Shown piece by piece: positions 43,563 to 51,061 of a DNA stretch of 64,000 nt (positions within the stretch are counted from its first letter, which is position 1; each line of letters opens with the position of its first letter). This DNA is from a bacterium (GTDB lineage Bacteria; Vulcanimicrobiota; Vulcanimicrobiia; Vulcanimicrobiales; SCRA01). The notes below the pieces were generated by a model. The model searched no databases. It saw only the letters and a list, made by a program, of their open reading frames with translations, and was not told the DNA's origin. The stretch is taken from assembly GCA_004297985.1 (NCBI GenBank), contig SCRA01000080.1, positions 1-64,000 of the forward strand, written 5' to 3'. A program made the position numbers and the translations under genes.

Positions 43563-44731
43563 GGATCGATCGCCAGGTGCGGATCACCGTCGAGGTAGTT
43601 GCTCACGGTGACCTTGCGCTCGCCGCTGAGCAGACGCCAGAGCGGCTCGCCCACTAGGCCGACGCGCCAATCGGAGAGGCCAAGCGTGGCGGTGAAGGCT
43701 GCGAAGTCACGGGGAAGCTCGCGGACGACGCGCTCGAGCGAGGAGCGCGGCGTCAACAGCGAAGGCGGGAGATCCTCGCGCGCGGCGATGGCGCCCGCCA
43801 CCACGCTCATCAGCGTCACCAGCGCCTCGCGCCCTCCGTCGAGCCCGCGTGAGTGCTTGGGCGGCAGACGATCCTCCGGCCAAGCCTCGCCCGCGGCGAC
43901 GGCCTCGATCAAGCGCGTGCCCAGCGTGCGCTTCGTCTGCTCGCTGATGCGCCGCAGGTTGTCGAGATCGCGCACGCTCTTCGGCCGAAGCGAAGCGATC
44001 GCCACCAGAACGTCGTCGGAGGCCACGAAACGTAGCGGGGTGTCGCGCTCGCGCGCGATGCGCTCGCGGAGCTGCGCCAGCTCGGAGAGGATGGCCAGCT
44101 CGCGCCGGCCGAGCCGCTGACCGCCGGAGACCTTGAGATAGAGGCGCTCGCCCTCCACGCGGTAACGCGAGGGATTGCTCATGTCGGCGCACTCCGCCGC
44201 TGCCCACTCCAAGCGCCCGCGCTCGATCAACATCGCGCGGATGCGCTCGTAGAGCGGAATGAGGTGGACGACGTCGTCGACCAGATACTCGGTCTGCGCC
44301 GGCGAGAGCGGGCGCGTGCTCCAGTCGCTCACCGTGTGCGCCTTCTTCAGGCGCACGTGGACCAGTTCGCGCACGGCGTCGGCCAACGAGATCGAGGCGC
44401 CGAAGCCGCAGAACGCTGCGGCGATCTGCGTGTCGAAGACGTGCGGAGGGAGGCTATCGAAGCGCTCGAGGAAGATGCGCAGATCGGCCGAGAGCGCGTG
44501 GCCGATGATCTGCCGCCCTTCGAGGGCACGAGCCAGCGGCGTAAGGTCCGGTACGGCTAACGGATCCACCAGCGCCACGCCGTCGTCGAACGCGAGTTGA
44601 AGAAGCATCAGGCGCGGTATGTACGAATTCTCGCCGTGGAACTCCGTATCCAGCGCCACGCGTTGCGCGCTTTCCACGCGCGCGCACAGCGTAAGGAGAG
44701 CGGGGCGGTCCGTTACGGAGATCACGTCCAT
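43559..44731 (-). CDS. rnd: ribonuclease D
   Basis: A 390-aa 3'-5' exoribonuclease for tRNA 3' maturation. The DEDDy residues are visible: LDTEFHGEN near the N-terminus, HALSADLRIF, and YLVDDVVHLIPLY. An HRDC domain follows (RRELAILSELAQLRERIARE and RDLDNLRRISEQTKR). ATG at 44731 fits the family start; the frame continues to 45703 but crosses the selenoprotein gene and has no similarity there. It is divergent from the selenoprotein gene, with 96 bp between. Confidence 0.92.
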   Translation of the reverse strand: MDVISVTDRPALLTLCARVESAQRVALDTEFHGENSYIPRLMLLQLAFDDGVALVDPLAVPDLTPLARALEGRQIIGHALSADLRIFLERFDSLPPHVFDTQIAAAFCGFGASISLADAVRELVHVRLKKAHTVSDWSTRPLSPAQTEYLVDDVVHLIPLYERIRAMLIERGRLEWAAAECADMSNPSRYRVEGERLYLKVSGGQRLGRRELAILSELAQLRERIARERDTPLRFVASDDVLVAIASLRPKSVRDLDNLRRISEQTKRTLGTRLIEAVAAGEAWPEDRLPPKHSRGLDGGREALVTLMSVVAGAIAAREDLPPSLLTPRSSLERVVRELPRDFAAFTATLGLSDWRVGLVGEPLWRLLSGERKVTVSNYLDGDPHLAIDP

Positions 44732-44804
44732 GGGTGCGTCTTCGCCGCGCGGCGCCGGGCGTCCGCCCCCGCCACGGAAGGGGATCGTCCAGGCGGCGCG
44801 TACC

Positions 44805-44821
44805 CTCGCCGTATCGGCGAG
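44805..44821 (+). promoter_or_regulatory. hairpin overlapping the ribosome site of the selenoprotein gene
   Basis: CTCGCCG and CGGCGAG make a perfect 7-bp stem with a TAT loop, ending 6 nt before the ATG at 44828. Its 3' arm overlaps the first bases of the purine-rich GAGAGGAG stretch, so folding could limit translation. Confidence 0.4.
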
Positions 44822-44827
44822 AGGAGC

Positions 44828-45262
44828 ATGGACGAGTTGAAGAACGAGACGCGCATCGGGCGCTTCACCGTAGCGGGGCAGCCCACCGACGAGGAGCTGG
44901 AGCACCTGTCTGAGCGAGGCTATGGGCTGGTCGTGAACGTCCGGCCGAGCGAGGAGCTGGAGGAAGCCGAGGAGCCCAAAGTGGTCCATGCGGGATGTGC
45001 GTACGAAAACGTGCCGATCACGCGACAGACGATCTCGCGAGAGCACGTGCTGCGGGTGCGCGAGGCGGCCGATCAAGCCTTGGGACTCGACGTCCTCATC
45101 CACTGAGCGGGTGGGACACGGGCCGCGGTCGTGGCCGCCATCATCGAGTCGGAGACTGACGGGAGCGGGGTGAGGGGGAGTCTCGCCAAGCTCACTCAGG
45201 CCGACTTCGACGTCACCGGAACCCCCTACGAGCGCTTCATCGAGGAGTACTTTACGCACTAA
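44828..45262 (+). CDS. DUF442-family phosphatase-like selenoprotein (Sec at residue 93)
   Basis: A 144-codon gene read through the in-frame TGA at 45104-45106 and ending at TAA 45260-45262. The N-terminal half (FTVAGQPTDEELEHL at 13-27; GYGLVVNVRP at 31-40) matches DUF442, the beta-lactamase-hydrolase-like/dual-specificity phosphatase family. The family's active site is (H/Y)C-R-S-G-T-R; here it reads H92-U93-A-G-G-T-R98, with TGA exactly at the nucleophilic Cys. The 51 codons after TGA keep the genome's bias (44 end in G or C) and complete the domain. A SECIS-like hairpin follows, and selA, selB and tRNA-Sec are in the window. Substrate unknown: phosphate esters, or a persulfide/selenide group, are both possible. 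A TGC-to-TGA error or pseudogene is the alternative. Confidence 0.85.
45107..45142 (+). promoter_or_regulatory. bacterial SECIS element
   Basis: Directly after the TGA, GGCCGC (45121-45126) pairs with GTGGCC (45131-45136, one G-U) around a GGTC loop. A lower helix, GGTGG (45110-45114) with CCATC (45138-45142), is separated by an internal loop. The GG of the loop begins 21 nt after the TGA. A short upper helix with an apical GGUC is what SelB recognises in E. coli fdhF, at nearly the same distance. Confidence 0.8.
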
Positions 45263-45280
45263 GCGCGTACTACGGGTGCG

Positions 45281-46807
45281 ATGACGGGGCTTGCGCTCGC
45301 GCTCTTCACCTTCGTCCTGCACGTTACGACGAGCGGGCGCTACGGCTACTTCCGAGACGAGCTCTACTTCATCGCCTGTGCCCACCATCTGGCGTGGGGC
45401 TACGTCGATCAGCCGCCGCTGGTTGCGCTGGCGGCGTGGCTCTCCGGCATCTTCGCGTATCACCTGGTCGCGCTGCGCATCCTTCCGGCGATCGCCGCGG
45501 CCGCCACCGTGTGGGTGGCGTGCCGCATCGTGCGGGAGTTGGGCGGCGGACGCTTCGCGGAGCGCCTCGCGGGGATCGGCGTCGCGCTGATGCCCGCCTA
45601 CCTGCTGCTGGGGAACACGCTGACCACCACGTCGTTCGAGCCGCTCTCGTGGGCGCTCGTGGCGTGGCTGACCGTGCGCATGATCCGCACGGGGGAGCGG
45701 CAACTGTGGCTTGCGATCGGCCTCGCCGTTGCCTTCGGTCTCTACGGGAAGTACTCGATGGCGCTGTTGGTGGCGGCGCTGTTGATCGGGCTTGCCGTTA
45801 CCCGCGAACGACGGCTGCTAGCGACGTGGTGGCTCCCCGCGGGAGTGGTGCTGGCCCTCCTCTTGCTGGCGCCGAATATGCTGTGGCAGGCGCAGCACGA
45901 GTGGCCGATGCTGACCGTTCTCCACGGCGACGTGCTCAATCGTCACGCCTTCAACAACGGTCTGGAGCTGGAATACCGGAACGTCGCCGGCAACGCCGTG
46001 GCCTTCCTCGTGGAGCAGGCGCTCTTCACCGATCCAATCCTCGTGCCGCTCTGGCTCTATGGTGTGGGGAGCCTGCTCTTCGGGCGCGCATTGCGCCCCT
46101 ATCGCGCGCTGGCCATTGCCTACATCGTGCTCCTCGCGCTGGCCGTGCTCTTGATGGCGAAGGGCTACTACATCATCGGCATCTACGGCGCGCTCGTCGC
46201 CGCCGGTGCCGTTGCCCTCGAGCGCGCTTGGACCTCGCGCACGGCACTGCGCACCGGCGCGCTCGCTACCGTCGTGGCGGTCTCTCTGCCGCTGGTGCCG
46301 TTGTCGCTCCCCGTGTTGCCCATCGATCGCCTGATCTCGTACAGCGCGGCGTTGGGACTCACCGGGGGCAACGGTACGCCGCCGCGGCTGATCCAACCGC
46401 TCTTCGCCGAGGAGTTCGGCTGGGAGGAACTGGCGGCGCAGGTGGCGCGCGTCTACCGGTCGCTGCCGCCGGAAGTGCGCGCGCACACGGGGCTCTTCGC
46501 CGATACCTACGGCGATGCGGGTGCGCTGGCGTTCTACGGCCCACGCTACGGCCTGCCGCCGGTCATCAGCGGACAGAACACGTTCTACCTCTGGGGGACC
46601 AACAGCTATAGCGGTCAGACGATGATCGCCGTCGGCGCGATGCAGGTGGAGATCCTCAAGAGCGCGTTCGAGGACGTGCGCCTGGTGGCGACCTACGGAA
46701 ACTCCTACAAGTGGGTGGTGGAGGGGCCGGCGCCGATCTATCTCTGCACGCATCCGCGCGCCCCGCTCTCGCAGCTCTGGCCGCGCTTCAAGTGGTACGG
46801 CGCATGA
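45281..46807 (+). CDS. glycosyltransferase family 39 membrane protein
   Basis: A 508-aa polytopic protein with about 10-12 hydrophobic helices. RDELYFIA (25-32), with the acidic pair, and HLAWGYVDQPPLVALAAWL are the PMT/ArnT-type catalytic block on the first outer loop. Such enzymes move sugars from polyprenyl phosphate donors to lipids or proteins on the outer face of the membrane. The C-terminal 150 residues are a soluble domain. It starts 18 bp after the selenoprotein stop and may share its transcript, without an obvious functional link. Its stop abuts the convergent oxidoreductase. Confidence 0.85.
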   Translation: MTGLALALFTFVLHVTTSGRYGYFRDELYFIACAHHLAWGYVDQPPLVALAAWLSGIFAYHLVALRILPAIAAAATVWVACRIVRELGGGRFAERLAGIGVALMPAYLLLGNTLTTTSFEPLSWALVAWLTVRMIRTGERQLWLAIGLAVAFGLYGKYSMALLVAALLIGLAVTRERRLLATWWLPAGVVLALLLLAPNMLWQAQHEWPMLTVLHGDVLNRHAFNNGLELEYRNVAGNAVAFLVEQALFTDPILVPLWLYGVGSLLFGRALRPYRALAIAYIVLLALAVLLMAKGYYIIGIYGALVAAGAVALERAWTSRTALRTGALATVVAVSLPLVPLSLPVLPIDRLISYSAALGLTGGNGTPPRLIQPLFAEEFGWEELAAQVARVYRSLPPEVRAHTGLFADTYGDAGALAFYGPRYGLPPVISGQNTFYLWGTNSYSGQTMIAVGAMQVEILKSAFEDVRLVATYGNSYKWVVEGPAPIYLCTHPRAPLSQLWPRFKWYGA

Positions 46808-47941
46808 TCAGATCACGTTGATCTCGACGATCGGCTCGCGGCGGAGTACGCGCTCGAACGAGAGTGCCGTCAGGTCAAGCGTGCGGTACGCACCATGGAC
46901 GATCAGCTCGGTGATGCCGCGACCGACGGCCGGCGAGTGCTGCAGCCCATGGCCGCTGAAGCCGTTGGCGAAGTAGGCGTTCGTCAGGGTGGGATGGGCT
47001 CCCACGATGCCGTTGTGGTCGAAGACGTTGTACTCGTAGTAGCCCGCCCACGAGTTGCGTAGCTTGACACGCTCGAAGAGCGGGACGCGTTGCGCGAGCG
47101 CCGGCCAGATGATCTCCTCGAAGGTGGCGCGCCCCGCCTCCAGCGGCAGGTCGTCGGGATCGCTCTCCTCCGGCGGCGAGATGCCGGCGATGAACCCTTC
47201 GCCGTCCGGGCGGAAGTAGACGCCGCTGGTATCGATCACCAGCGGACAGCGCGCGAGGCTACCCGGTGCCGTGAAGACGTAGACGCAGCGGCGGCGCGCG
47301 CGCACGGGGAGATCGACGTTCAGCATCGCTCCAACGGAAGCGGCCCAAGGGCCAGCGGCGTTGATCACCACGTCGAGCGGGATGACCGAGTCATCGGCCA
47401 GGCGCACCGCCCGCGCGCGGCTGCCGTCGATCTCCACGCCGGTAACCTCGCCGTGATGGTAGACAACCCCTTGCGCCAGCGCCCTCGAGCGGAAGAGCTG
47501 CAGTAGGAGATAGCCGTCGAACCAGCCCTCGCCGCGCAGCCCCAGGCTTCCCATCGCCACGCCGTCCGTGGAGAGCCAGGGGAAGCGCTCGCGCAGCGCC
47601 GCCGGATCGAGCAGCGCCACGTCCACGCCGTGCTCGCATTGGATAGCGTGGTTCGACTGCATCCTCCCGACGCCACGGTCGCTCGCGAGGAAGAGATAAC
47701 CCTGCTCCGCCAAGCCGATCTCGCGCACGAAGTCGACGCCGAACTGCGACATCGCGATGTTGATCGGCGTGGAGAACTGCTGACGAATGGAGCTGGCGCT
47801 CAGCGCCGAGGAAGCCATGCGATACGTCGGATCGCGCTCGATGACCGTGACGTTGCCGTGGAAGGCGGGGTCGCGGGTAAGAAAGTAGGCGATCGCGCTG
47901 CCGATCGCGCCTCCGCCGACGATGACGACCGCTGGTGCCAT
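46808..47941 (-). CDS. FAD-dependent oxidoreductase, DAO family
   Basis: A 377-aa flavoenzyme. The dinucleotide fold is VVIVGGGAIGSAIAYFL (5-21), and SIRQQFS and the C-terminal GFSGHGLQHSPAVGRGI block (near the FAD) place it with D-amino acid/sarcosine/dimethylglycine-type oxidases and dehydrogenases. The substrate is probably an amine or amino acid. ATG at 47941 is set by the family start; the frame to 48121 is noise. It is divergent from the tryptophanase gene, which also handles amino acids, with 115 bp between. Confidence 0.85.
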   Translation of the reverse strand: MAPAVVIVGGGAIGSAIAYFLTRDPAFHGNVTVIERDPTYRMASSALSASSIRQQFSTPINIAMSQFGVDFVREIGLAEQGYLFLASDRGVGRMQSNHAIQCEHGVDVALLDPAALRERFPWLSTDGVAMGSLGLRGEGWFDGYLLLQLFRSRALAQGVVYHHGEVTGVEIDGSRARAVRLADDSVIPLDVVINAAGPWAASVGAMLNVDLPVRARRRCVYVFTAPGSLARCPLVIDTSGVYFRPDGEGFIAGISPPEESDPDDLPLEAGRATFEEIIWPALAQRVPLFERVKLRNSWAGYYEYNVFDHNGIVGAHPTLTNAYFANGFSGHGLQHSPAVGRGITELIVHGAYRTLDLTALSFERVLRREPIVEINVI

Positions 47942-48056
47942 GGGGCGTGTTTGCGGAGGTGCGGCGCCGGGCTCCTGCAGGCGCCGGAGGAAGTGCGCGC
48001 TATGCCGCGATATGAAGCGCTTGAGCCTTCCACGGTAGCCGGATTCCGGAGGAATC

Positions 48057-49451
48057 ATGCCCGTCACGACCATTATCGAGCCGTTTCGCATCAAGTCCGT
48101 CGAGCCGATCCGCATGACCACGCGACCCGAGCGAGAGCGATTCCTCCGCGAGGCCGGCTACAACGGGTTCCTGCTGCGCGCGGAGGACGTGCTGATCGAC
48201 CTGCTCACCGACAGCGGGACGGGGGCGATGAGCGCCGAGCAGTGGGCCTCGATCATGCGCGGCGACGAATCGTACGCGGGGGCCAAGTCGTACTACCGCT
48301 TCGCCGACGCCATCCACGAGATCTTCGGCTTCAAGCACGTTCTGCCGACGCACCAAGGAAGAGCCGCGGAACGCATCCTGTTCACGACGATGTGTAAGCC
48401 CGGCGACGTGGTGCCGAACAACACGCACTTCGACACGACGCGCGCCAACATCGAGCACGTTGGAGCGCAGGCCGTCGACTTGCCGATTCCCGAGGGGCGC
48501 CAGCCGGCGACCATCCACCCGTTCAAAGGCAACATGGACGTCGCCGCACTGGAAGCGCTGATCGGCGAAGTGGGGCGGGAGCGGATTCCGCTGGTGATGC
48601 TGACCATCACCAACAACTCCGGCGGCGGTCAGCCCGTCTCGATGGCCAACGTGCGCGCCGTGCGCGCCGTCTGCCAGCGTTACGGCATTCCGCTCTACAT
48701 CGATGCCTGCCGCTTCGCGGAGAACTGCTGGTTCATCCGCGAGCGCGAGGAGGGCTACGCCGAGAAGCCGGTCGCCGAGATCGCGCGTGAGCTGTTCTCC
48801 TACGCCGACGGCTGCACGATGTCGGCAAAGAAGGACGGCCTGGTCAACATCGGCGGCTTCCTAGCCACCAACGATGAGGCGTTGGCACGCCAGGAGTCGC
48901 GCCTGCTGATTTTGACCGAGGGCTTTCCCACGTACGGCGGCCTTGCCGGCCGCGATCTGGAGGCGATGGCGACGGGCCTGCACGAGGTCCTACACGAGGA
49001 CTACCTGCGCTACCGCATCGCCTCGACGGCGTATCTCGGGCGCCACCTCGCGGAGATCGGCATCCCCATCGTTCAGCCGCCCGGCGGCCACGCCGTCTAC
49101 ATCGACGCGGCGGCGCTGCTGCCGCACGTTGCGCCGCGGATGTTCCCGGGACAGGCGCTCTTGGCGGAGATGTATCTCGAAGGGGGGATCCGCGCGGTGG
49201 AGATCGGCTCCGTGATGTTCGGCGGCACCGATCCCCAGACCGGCGAGGAGACGACGGCGCCCATGGAGCTGGTGCGCCTGGCGATTCCGCGCCGCGTCTA
49301 TACGCAGAGCCACATCGACTACGTCATCGAGGTGATGGCCGACGTCTATGCGGCGCGCGAGCGGATCGGCGGGCTGAAGATCGTCTGGCAGGCACCGCCG
49401 CTGCGCCACTTCACGGCACGCTTCGAGCCCGTCGCCGCGGCGCACGCCTAG
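48057..49451 (+). CDS. tnaA: tryptophanase
   Basis: A 464-aa PLP beta-eliminating lyase. The cofactor lysine is Lys259 in MSAKKDGLVNIGG. Two positions separate tryptophanase from tyrosine phenol-lyase: the Asp in HFDTTRANIE, where the lyase has Thr, and the Ile in AVEIGS, where the lyase has Arg. Both indicate tryptophanase, giving indole, pyruvate and ammonia from tryptophan. GGAGG precedes the ATG. No tnaC-like leader peptide and no tnaB permease are adjacent, so regulation differs from E. coli. Confidence 0.88.
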   Translation: MPVTTIIEPFRIKSVEPIRMTTRPERERFLREAGYNGFLLRAEDVLIDLLTDSGTGAMSAEQWASIMRGDESYAGAKSYYRFADAIHEIFGFKHVLPTHQGRAAERILFTTMCKPGDVVPNNTHFDTTRANIEHVGAQAVDLPIPEGRQPATIHPFKGNMDVAALEALIGEVGRERIPLVMLTITNNSGGGQPVSMANVRAVRAVCQRYGIPLYIDACRFAENCWFIREREEGYAEKPVAEIARELFSYADGCTMSAKKDGLVNIGGFLATNDEALARQESRLLILTEGFPTYGGLAGRDLEAMATGLHEVLHEDYLRYRIASTAYLGRHLAEIGIPIVQPPGGHAVYIDAAALLPHVAPRMFPGQALLAEMYLEGGIRAVEIGSVMFGGTDPQTGEETTAPMELVRLAIPRRVYTQSHIDYVIEVMADVYAARERIGGLKIVWQAPPLRHFTARFEPVAAAHA

Positions 49452-49466
49452 CGGCGCGCGTCTGCG

Positions 49467-49961
49467 TTACGCGGAGGCGTCTCTGCAGCGCAAGAGGTTC
49501 ATCGGCTTGAGCGTCATGACGATCTCGCCGTCTTGATTCAAGACCTCGATCAGCGAGCGCACCATCCCGCGGTCCGGCTTCGAGCTCGAGCGCTTTGCTT
49601 CCAGGACGGTCAGGCGTACCTGCAGGCGATCACCGGGGCGAACGGGCTTGGTCCAGCGCAGCTCGTCGATCCCCGGAGAGGCGATGCTGGCCACGTGCGA
49701 GAGGTAGTGGTCGACGAAAAGGCGCATCACGATGGCCGCCGTCTGCCAGCCGCTGGCGATCAGGCCACCGAATGGGCCGGCCGCCGCGGCCGCGGGGTCG
49801 GTGTGGATGTACTGCGGGTCGTAGCGCTTGGCGAAGTCGACGATCTCGGTTTCCGAGATCTCGACCGGCCCGTACTCAAAGGTCGATCCGGGCACGTAGT
49901 CTTCGAAGTAGCGCTGCTCGATGGGGGTGGAGAAGTCGCCCCCCGTCGCCTGGCGTTGCAT
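49467..49961 (-). CDS. MaoC-like hot-dog dehydratase
   Basis: A 164-aa MaoC family protein. The hydratase motif appears as FAKRYDPQYIHTDP (about 43-56, with Asp and His in the usual positions), followed by FGGLIASGWQTAAIVMRL. Family members hydrate enoyl-CoA or act as (R)-specific hydratases or mesaconyl-type enzymes. ATG at 49961 is chosen because the domain begins there; the longer frame is antisense to higA. It faces convergently to tnaA. Confidence 0.87.
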   Translation of the reverse strand: MQRQATGGDFSTPIEQRYFEDYVPGSTFEYGPVEISETEIVDFAKRYDPQYIHTDPAAAAAGPFGGLIASGWQTAAIVMRLFVDHYLSHVASIASPGIDELRWTKPVRPGDRLQVRLTVLEAKRSSSKPDRGMVRSLIEVLNQDGEIVMTLKPMNLLRCRDASA

Positions 49962-50034
49962 GGAGTCAGCCCTTTCCCATCTCACATGGTCTGCTCGACG
50001 GCCGATGTTCCCTTTGGTCGAGGATGCAGGACGC

Positions 50035-50334
50035 TTAGGCAATGACGCGCGCACGCACTTCACGCTCGATCGTCTTGCTGAGCTCACTCTTGGCCTTCCG
50101 CAGCTCGTAATCGGCCTGCAGGCCGATCCAGACCTCGGCCGACGTCCCGAAGTAGCGCGCAACACGCAATGCCGTATCAGCTGTAATTGCGCGCTCGCCT
50201 CTGACGATCGCCTGGATACGATTCGCCGGTACGTGCAATTCAAGCGCCAAACGATTCGCGCTCAGACCGAGCGGTTTCATGAAGTCTTCGAGCAGAATCT
50301 CGCCGGGGTGAATTGGCGCTAACTTCGTGGTCAT
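50035..50334 (-). CDS. higA: HigA-type antitoxin
   Basis: A 99-aa XRE-type DNA-binding antitoxin. It opens with IHPGEILLEDFMKPLGLSANRLALEL, the HigA/VapI signature, with the helix-turn-helix at about 25-60 and a C-terminal helix that neutralises the toxin. It follows higB by 9 bp; toxin-first order is usual for higBA. It likely represses the promoter at 50620-50654 through the palindrome there. Confidence 0.93.
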   Translation of the reverse strand: MTTKLAPIHPGEILLEDFMKPLGLSANRLALELHVPANRIQAIVRGERAITADTALRVARYFGTSAEVWIGLQADYELRKAKSELSKTIEREVRARVIA

Positions 50335-50343
50335 GTAGATCTC

Positions 50344-50619
50344 CTAGTGGTAGTCGGTGATCTCAACGTCATGCGCATCGCCGTCTTTCCAGGCGAAGCA
50401 AACGCGGTATCGGTTGTTAATGCGGATCGCGTGTTGTCCGGCTCGCTCTTTCTTCAGGGCTTCTAGTGGGTGTCCCGGTCCCCTCAGATCATGCAACGAG
50501 GCCGCGCGATGAAGGAACAGCAACCTACGTAGGGCGGTCCTCTCGAAGCCCTGGAACCGTCGCACGCGTTCCTGGTTGAAGAGACGCTCCGTGTCCTTGT
50601 CCGCGAAGCTCCTTATCAC
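50344..50619 (-). CDS. higB: HigB-type mRNA interferase toxin
   Basis: A 91-aa RelE-superfamily toxin that cleaves mRNA on the ribosome. IRSFADKDTERLF, HDLRGPGHPLEALKKERAGQHAIRINNRYRVCFAW and the C-terminal DVEITDYH are characteristic. The start is GTG at 50619, which falls at the predicted transcription start of its promoter, so the mRNA would be leaderless. It is the first gene of higBA. Confidence 0.93.
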   Translation of the reverse strand: MIRSFADKDTERLFNQERVRRFQGFERTALRRLLFLHRAASLHDLRGPGHPLEALKKERAGQHAIRINNRYRVCFAWKDGDAHDVEITDYH

Positions 50620-50654
50620 CCGTGTAATATACTACACGGAGCGTACAACGTAAA
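50620..50654 (-). promoter_or_regulatory. higBA promoter with overlapping operator
   Basis: On the minus strand TTTACG (50654-50649) and TATATT (50631-50626) are 17 bp apart. CCGTGTA and TACACGG (50620-50626, 50633-50639) form a palindrome over the -10 box, a natural HigA site. The predicted start of transcription is at the GTG of higB. Confidence 0.65.
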
Positions 50655-50955
50655 GCCGTTAGAGCGCCGCCGCTCAGCTTGCTTCATCAGCGCCAGCTGG
50701 ATGCACGAATTGACTTTCAATTGCCTGGTCGCAGGCTCTACGGCAACGCTTCGCAGGCCATTCCTCTCTCTATACGTGAATTGATTAATGGCCCGGGGAC
50801 CATCTATGAATATCGAGCGGACGAGAAATGCATTCCGCGCCACAGGGACCTAAGCTCACGCGGGCCAAATGTGGGCCACTCCCTATGTACGGCCTGTGAA
50901 GCGGACCGAGCAGGCGCAACGCAAACGCTTGTAGCATAAGGGATTCGCACGACAT
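50640..50955. other. stretch without recognisable genes before tRNA-Sec
   Basis: Apart from the higBA promoter end, I see no convincing gene here. Short open frames exist on both strands (for example 50679-50939 plus, 50616-50843 minus), but their products resemble nothing known and base composition is less GC-rich than the neighbours. It may be eroded accessory DNA. Confidence 0.5.
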
Positions 50956-51049
50956 GGGAGAGTATGGGCCTGGTGGCTCACCCGGTCTTCAAAACCGCGG
51001 AGGCCTTCGCAAGGGGGCTGGTCGGTTCGATTCCGACACTTTCCCGCCA
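50956..51049 (+). tRNA. selC: tRNA-Sec (anticodon UCA)
   Basis: A 94-nt tRNA with the features of bacterial selenocysteine tRNA: an 8-bp acceptor stem (GGGAGAGT 50956-50963 with ACTTTCCC 51038-51045), a D arm with a 4-base loop (TGGT), anticodon loop CTTCAAA with TCA at 50989-50991, a long variable arm (about 50999-51020), a T arm GTCGG-TTCGATT-CCGAC (51021-51037), a G discriminator and an encoded CCA. It serves SelA and SelB encoded 8-11 kb away and reads the TGA at 45104. The anticodon stem has one C-C mismatch. Confidence 0.95.
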
Positions 51050-51061
51050 CGACGGCGGGAA
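51041..51061 (+). terminator. hairpin overlapping the tRNA-Sec 3' end
   Basis: TTCCCGCC (51041-51048, the last acceptor bases, discriminator and CC of the CCA end) pairs perfectly with GGCGGGAA (51054-51061) around ACGAC. It could end transcription or guide 3' processing, but no U-run follows and it would compete with the acceptor stem. Confidence 0.45.

Noticed and set aside
44828-45106. A short 92-residue protein ending at the TGA
   Set aside because: It would stop one residue before the catalytic loop of its family. The downstream frame, its codon bias, the hairpin and the Sec machinery all support readthrough.
47942-48056. A tnaC-like leader peptide before tnaA
   Set aside because: I found no short ORF with the needed Trp in this 115-bp gap.
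50616-50843. 75-residue frame upstream of higB
   Set aside because: It overlaps the higBA promoter, has no ribosome site and no recognisable similarity.
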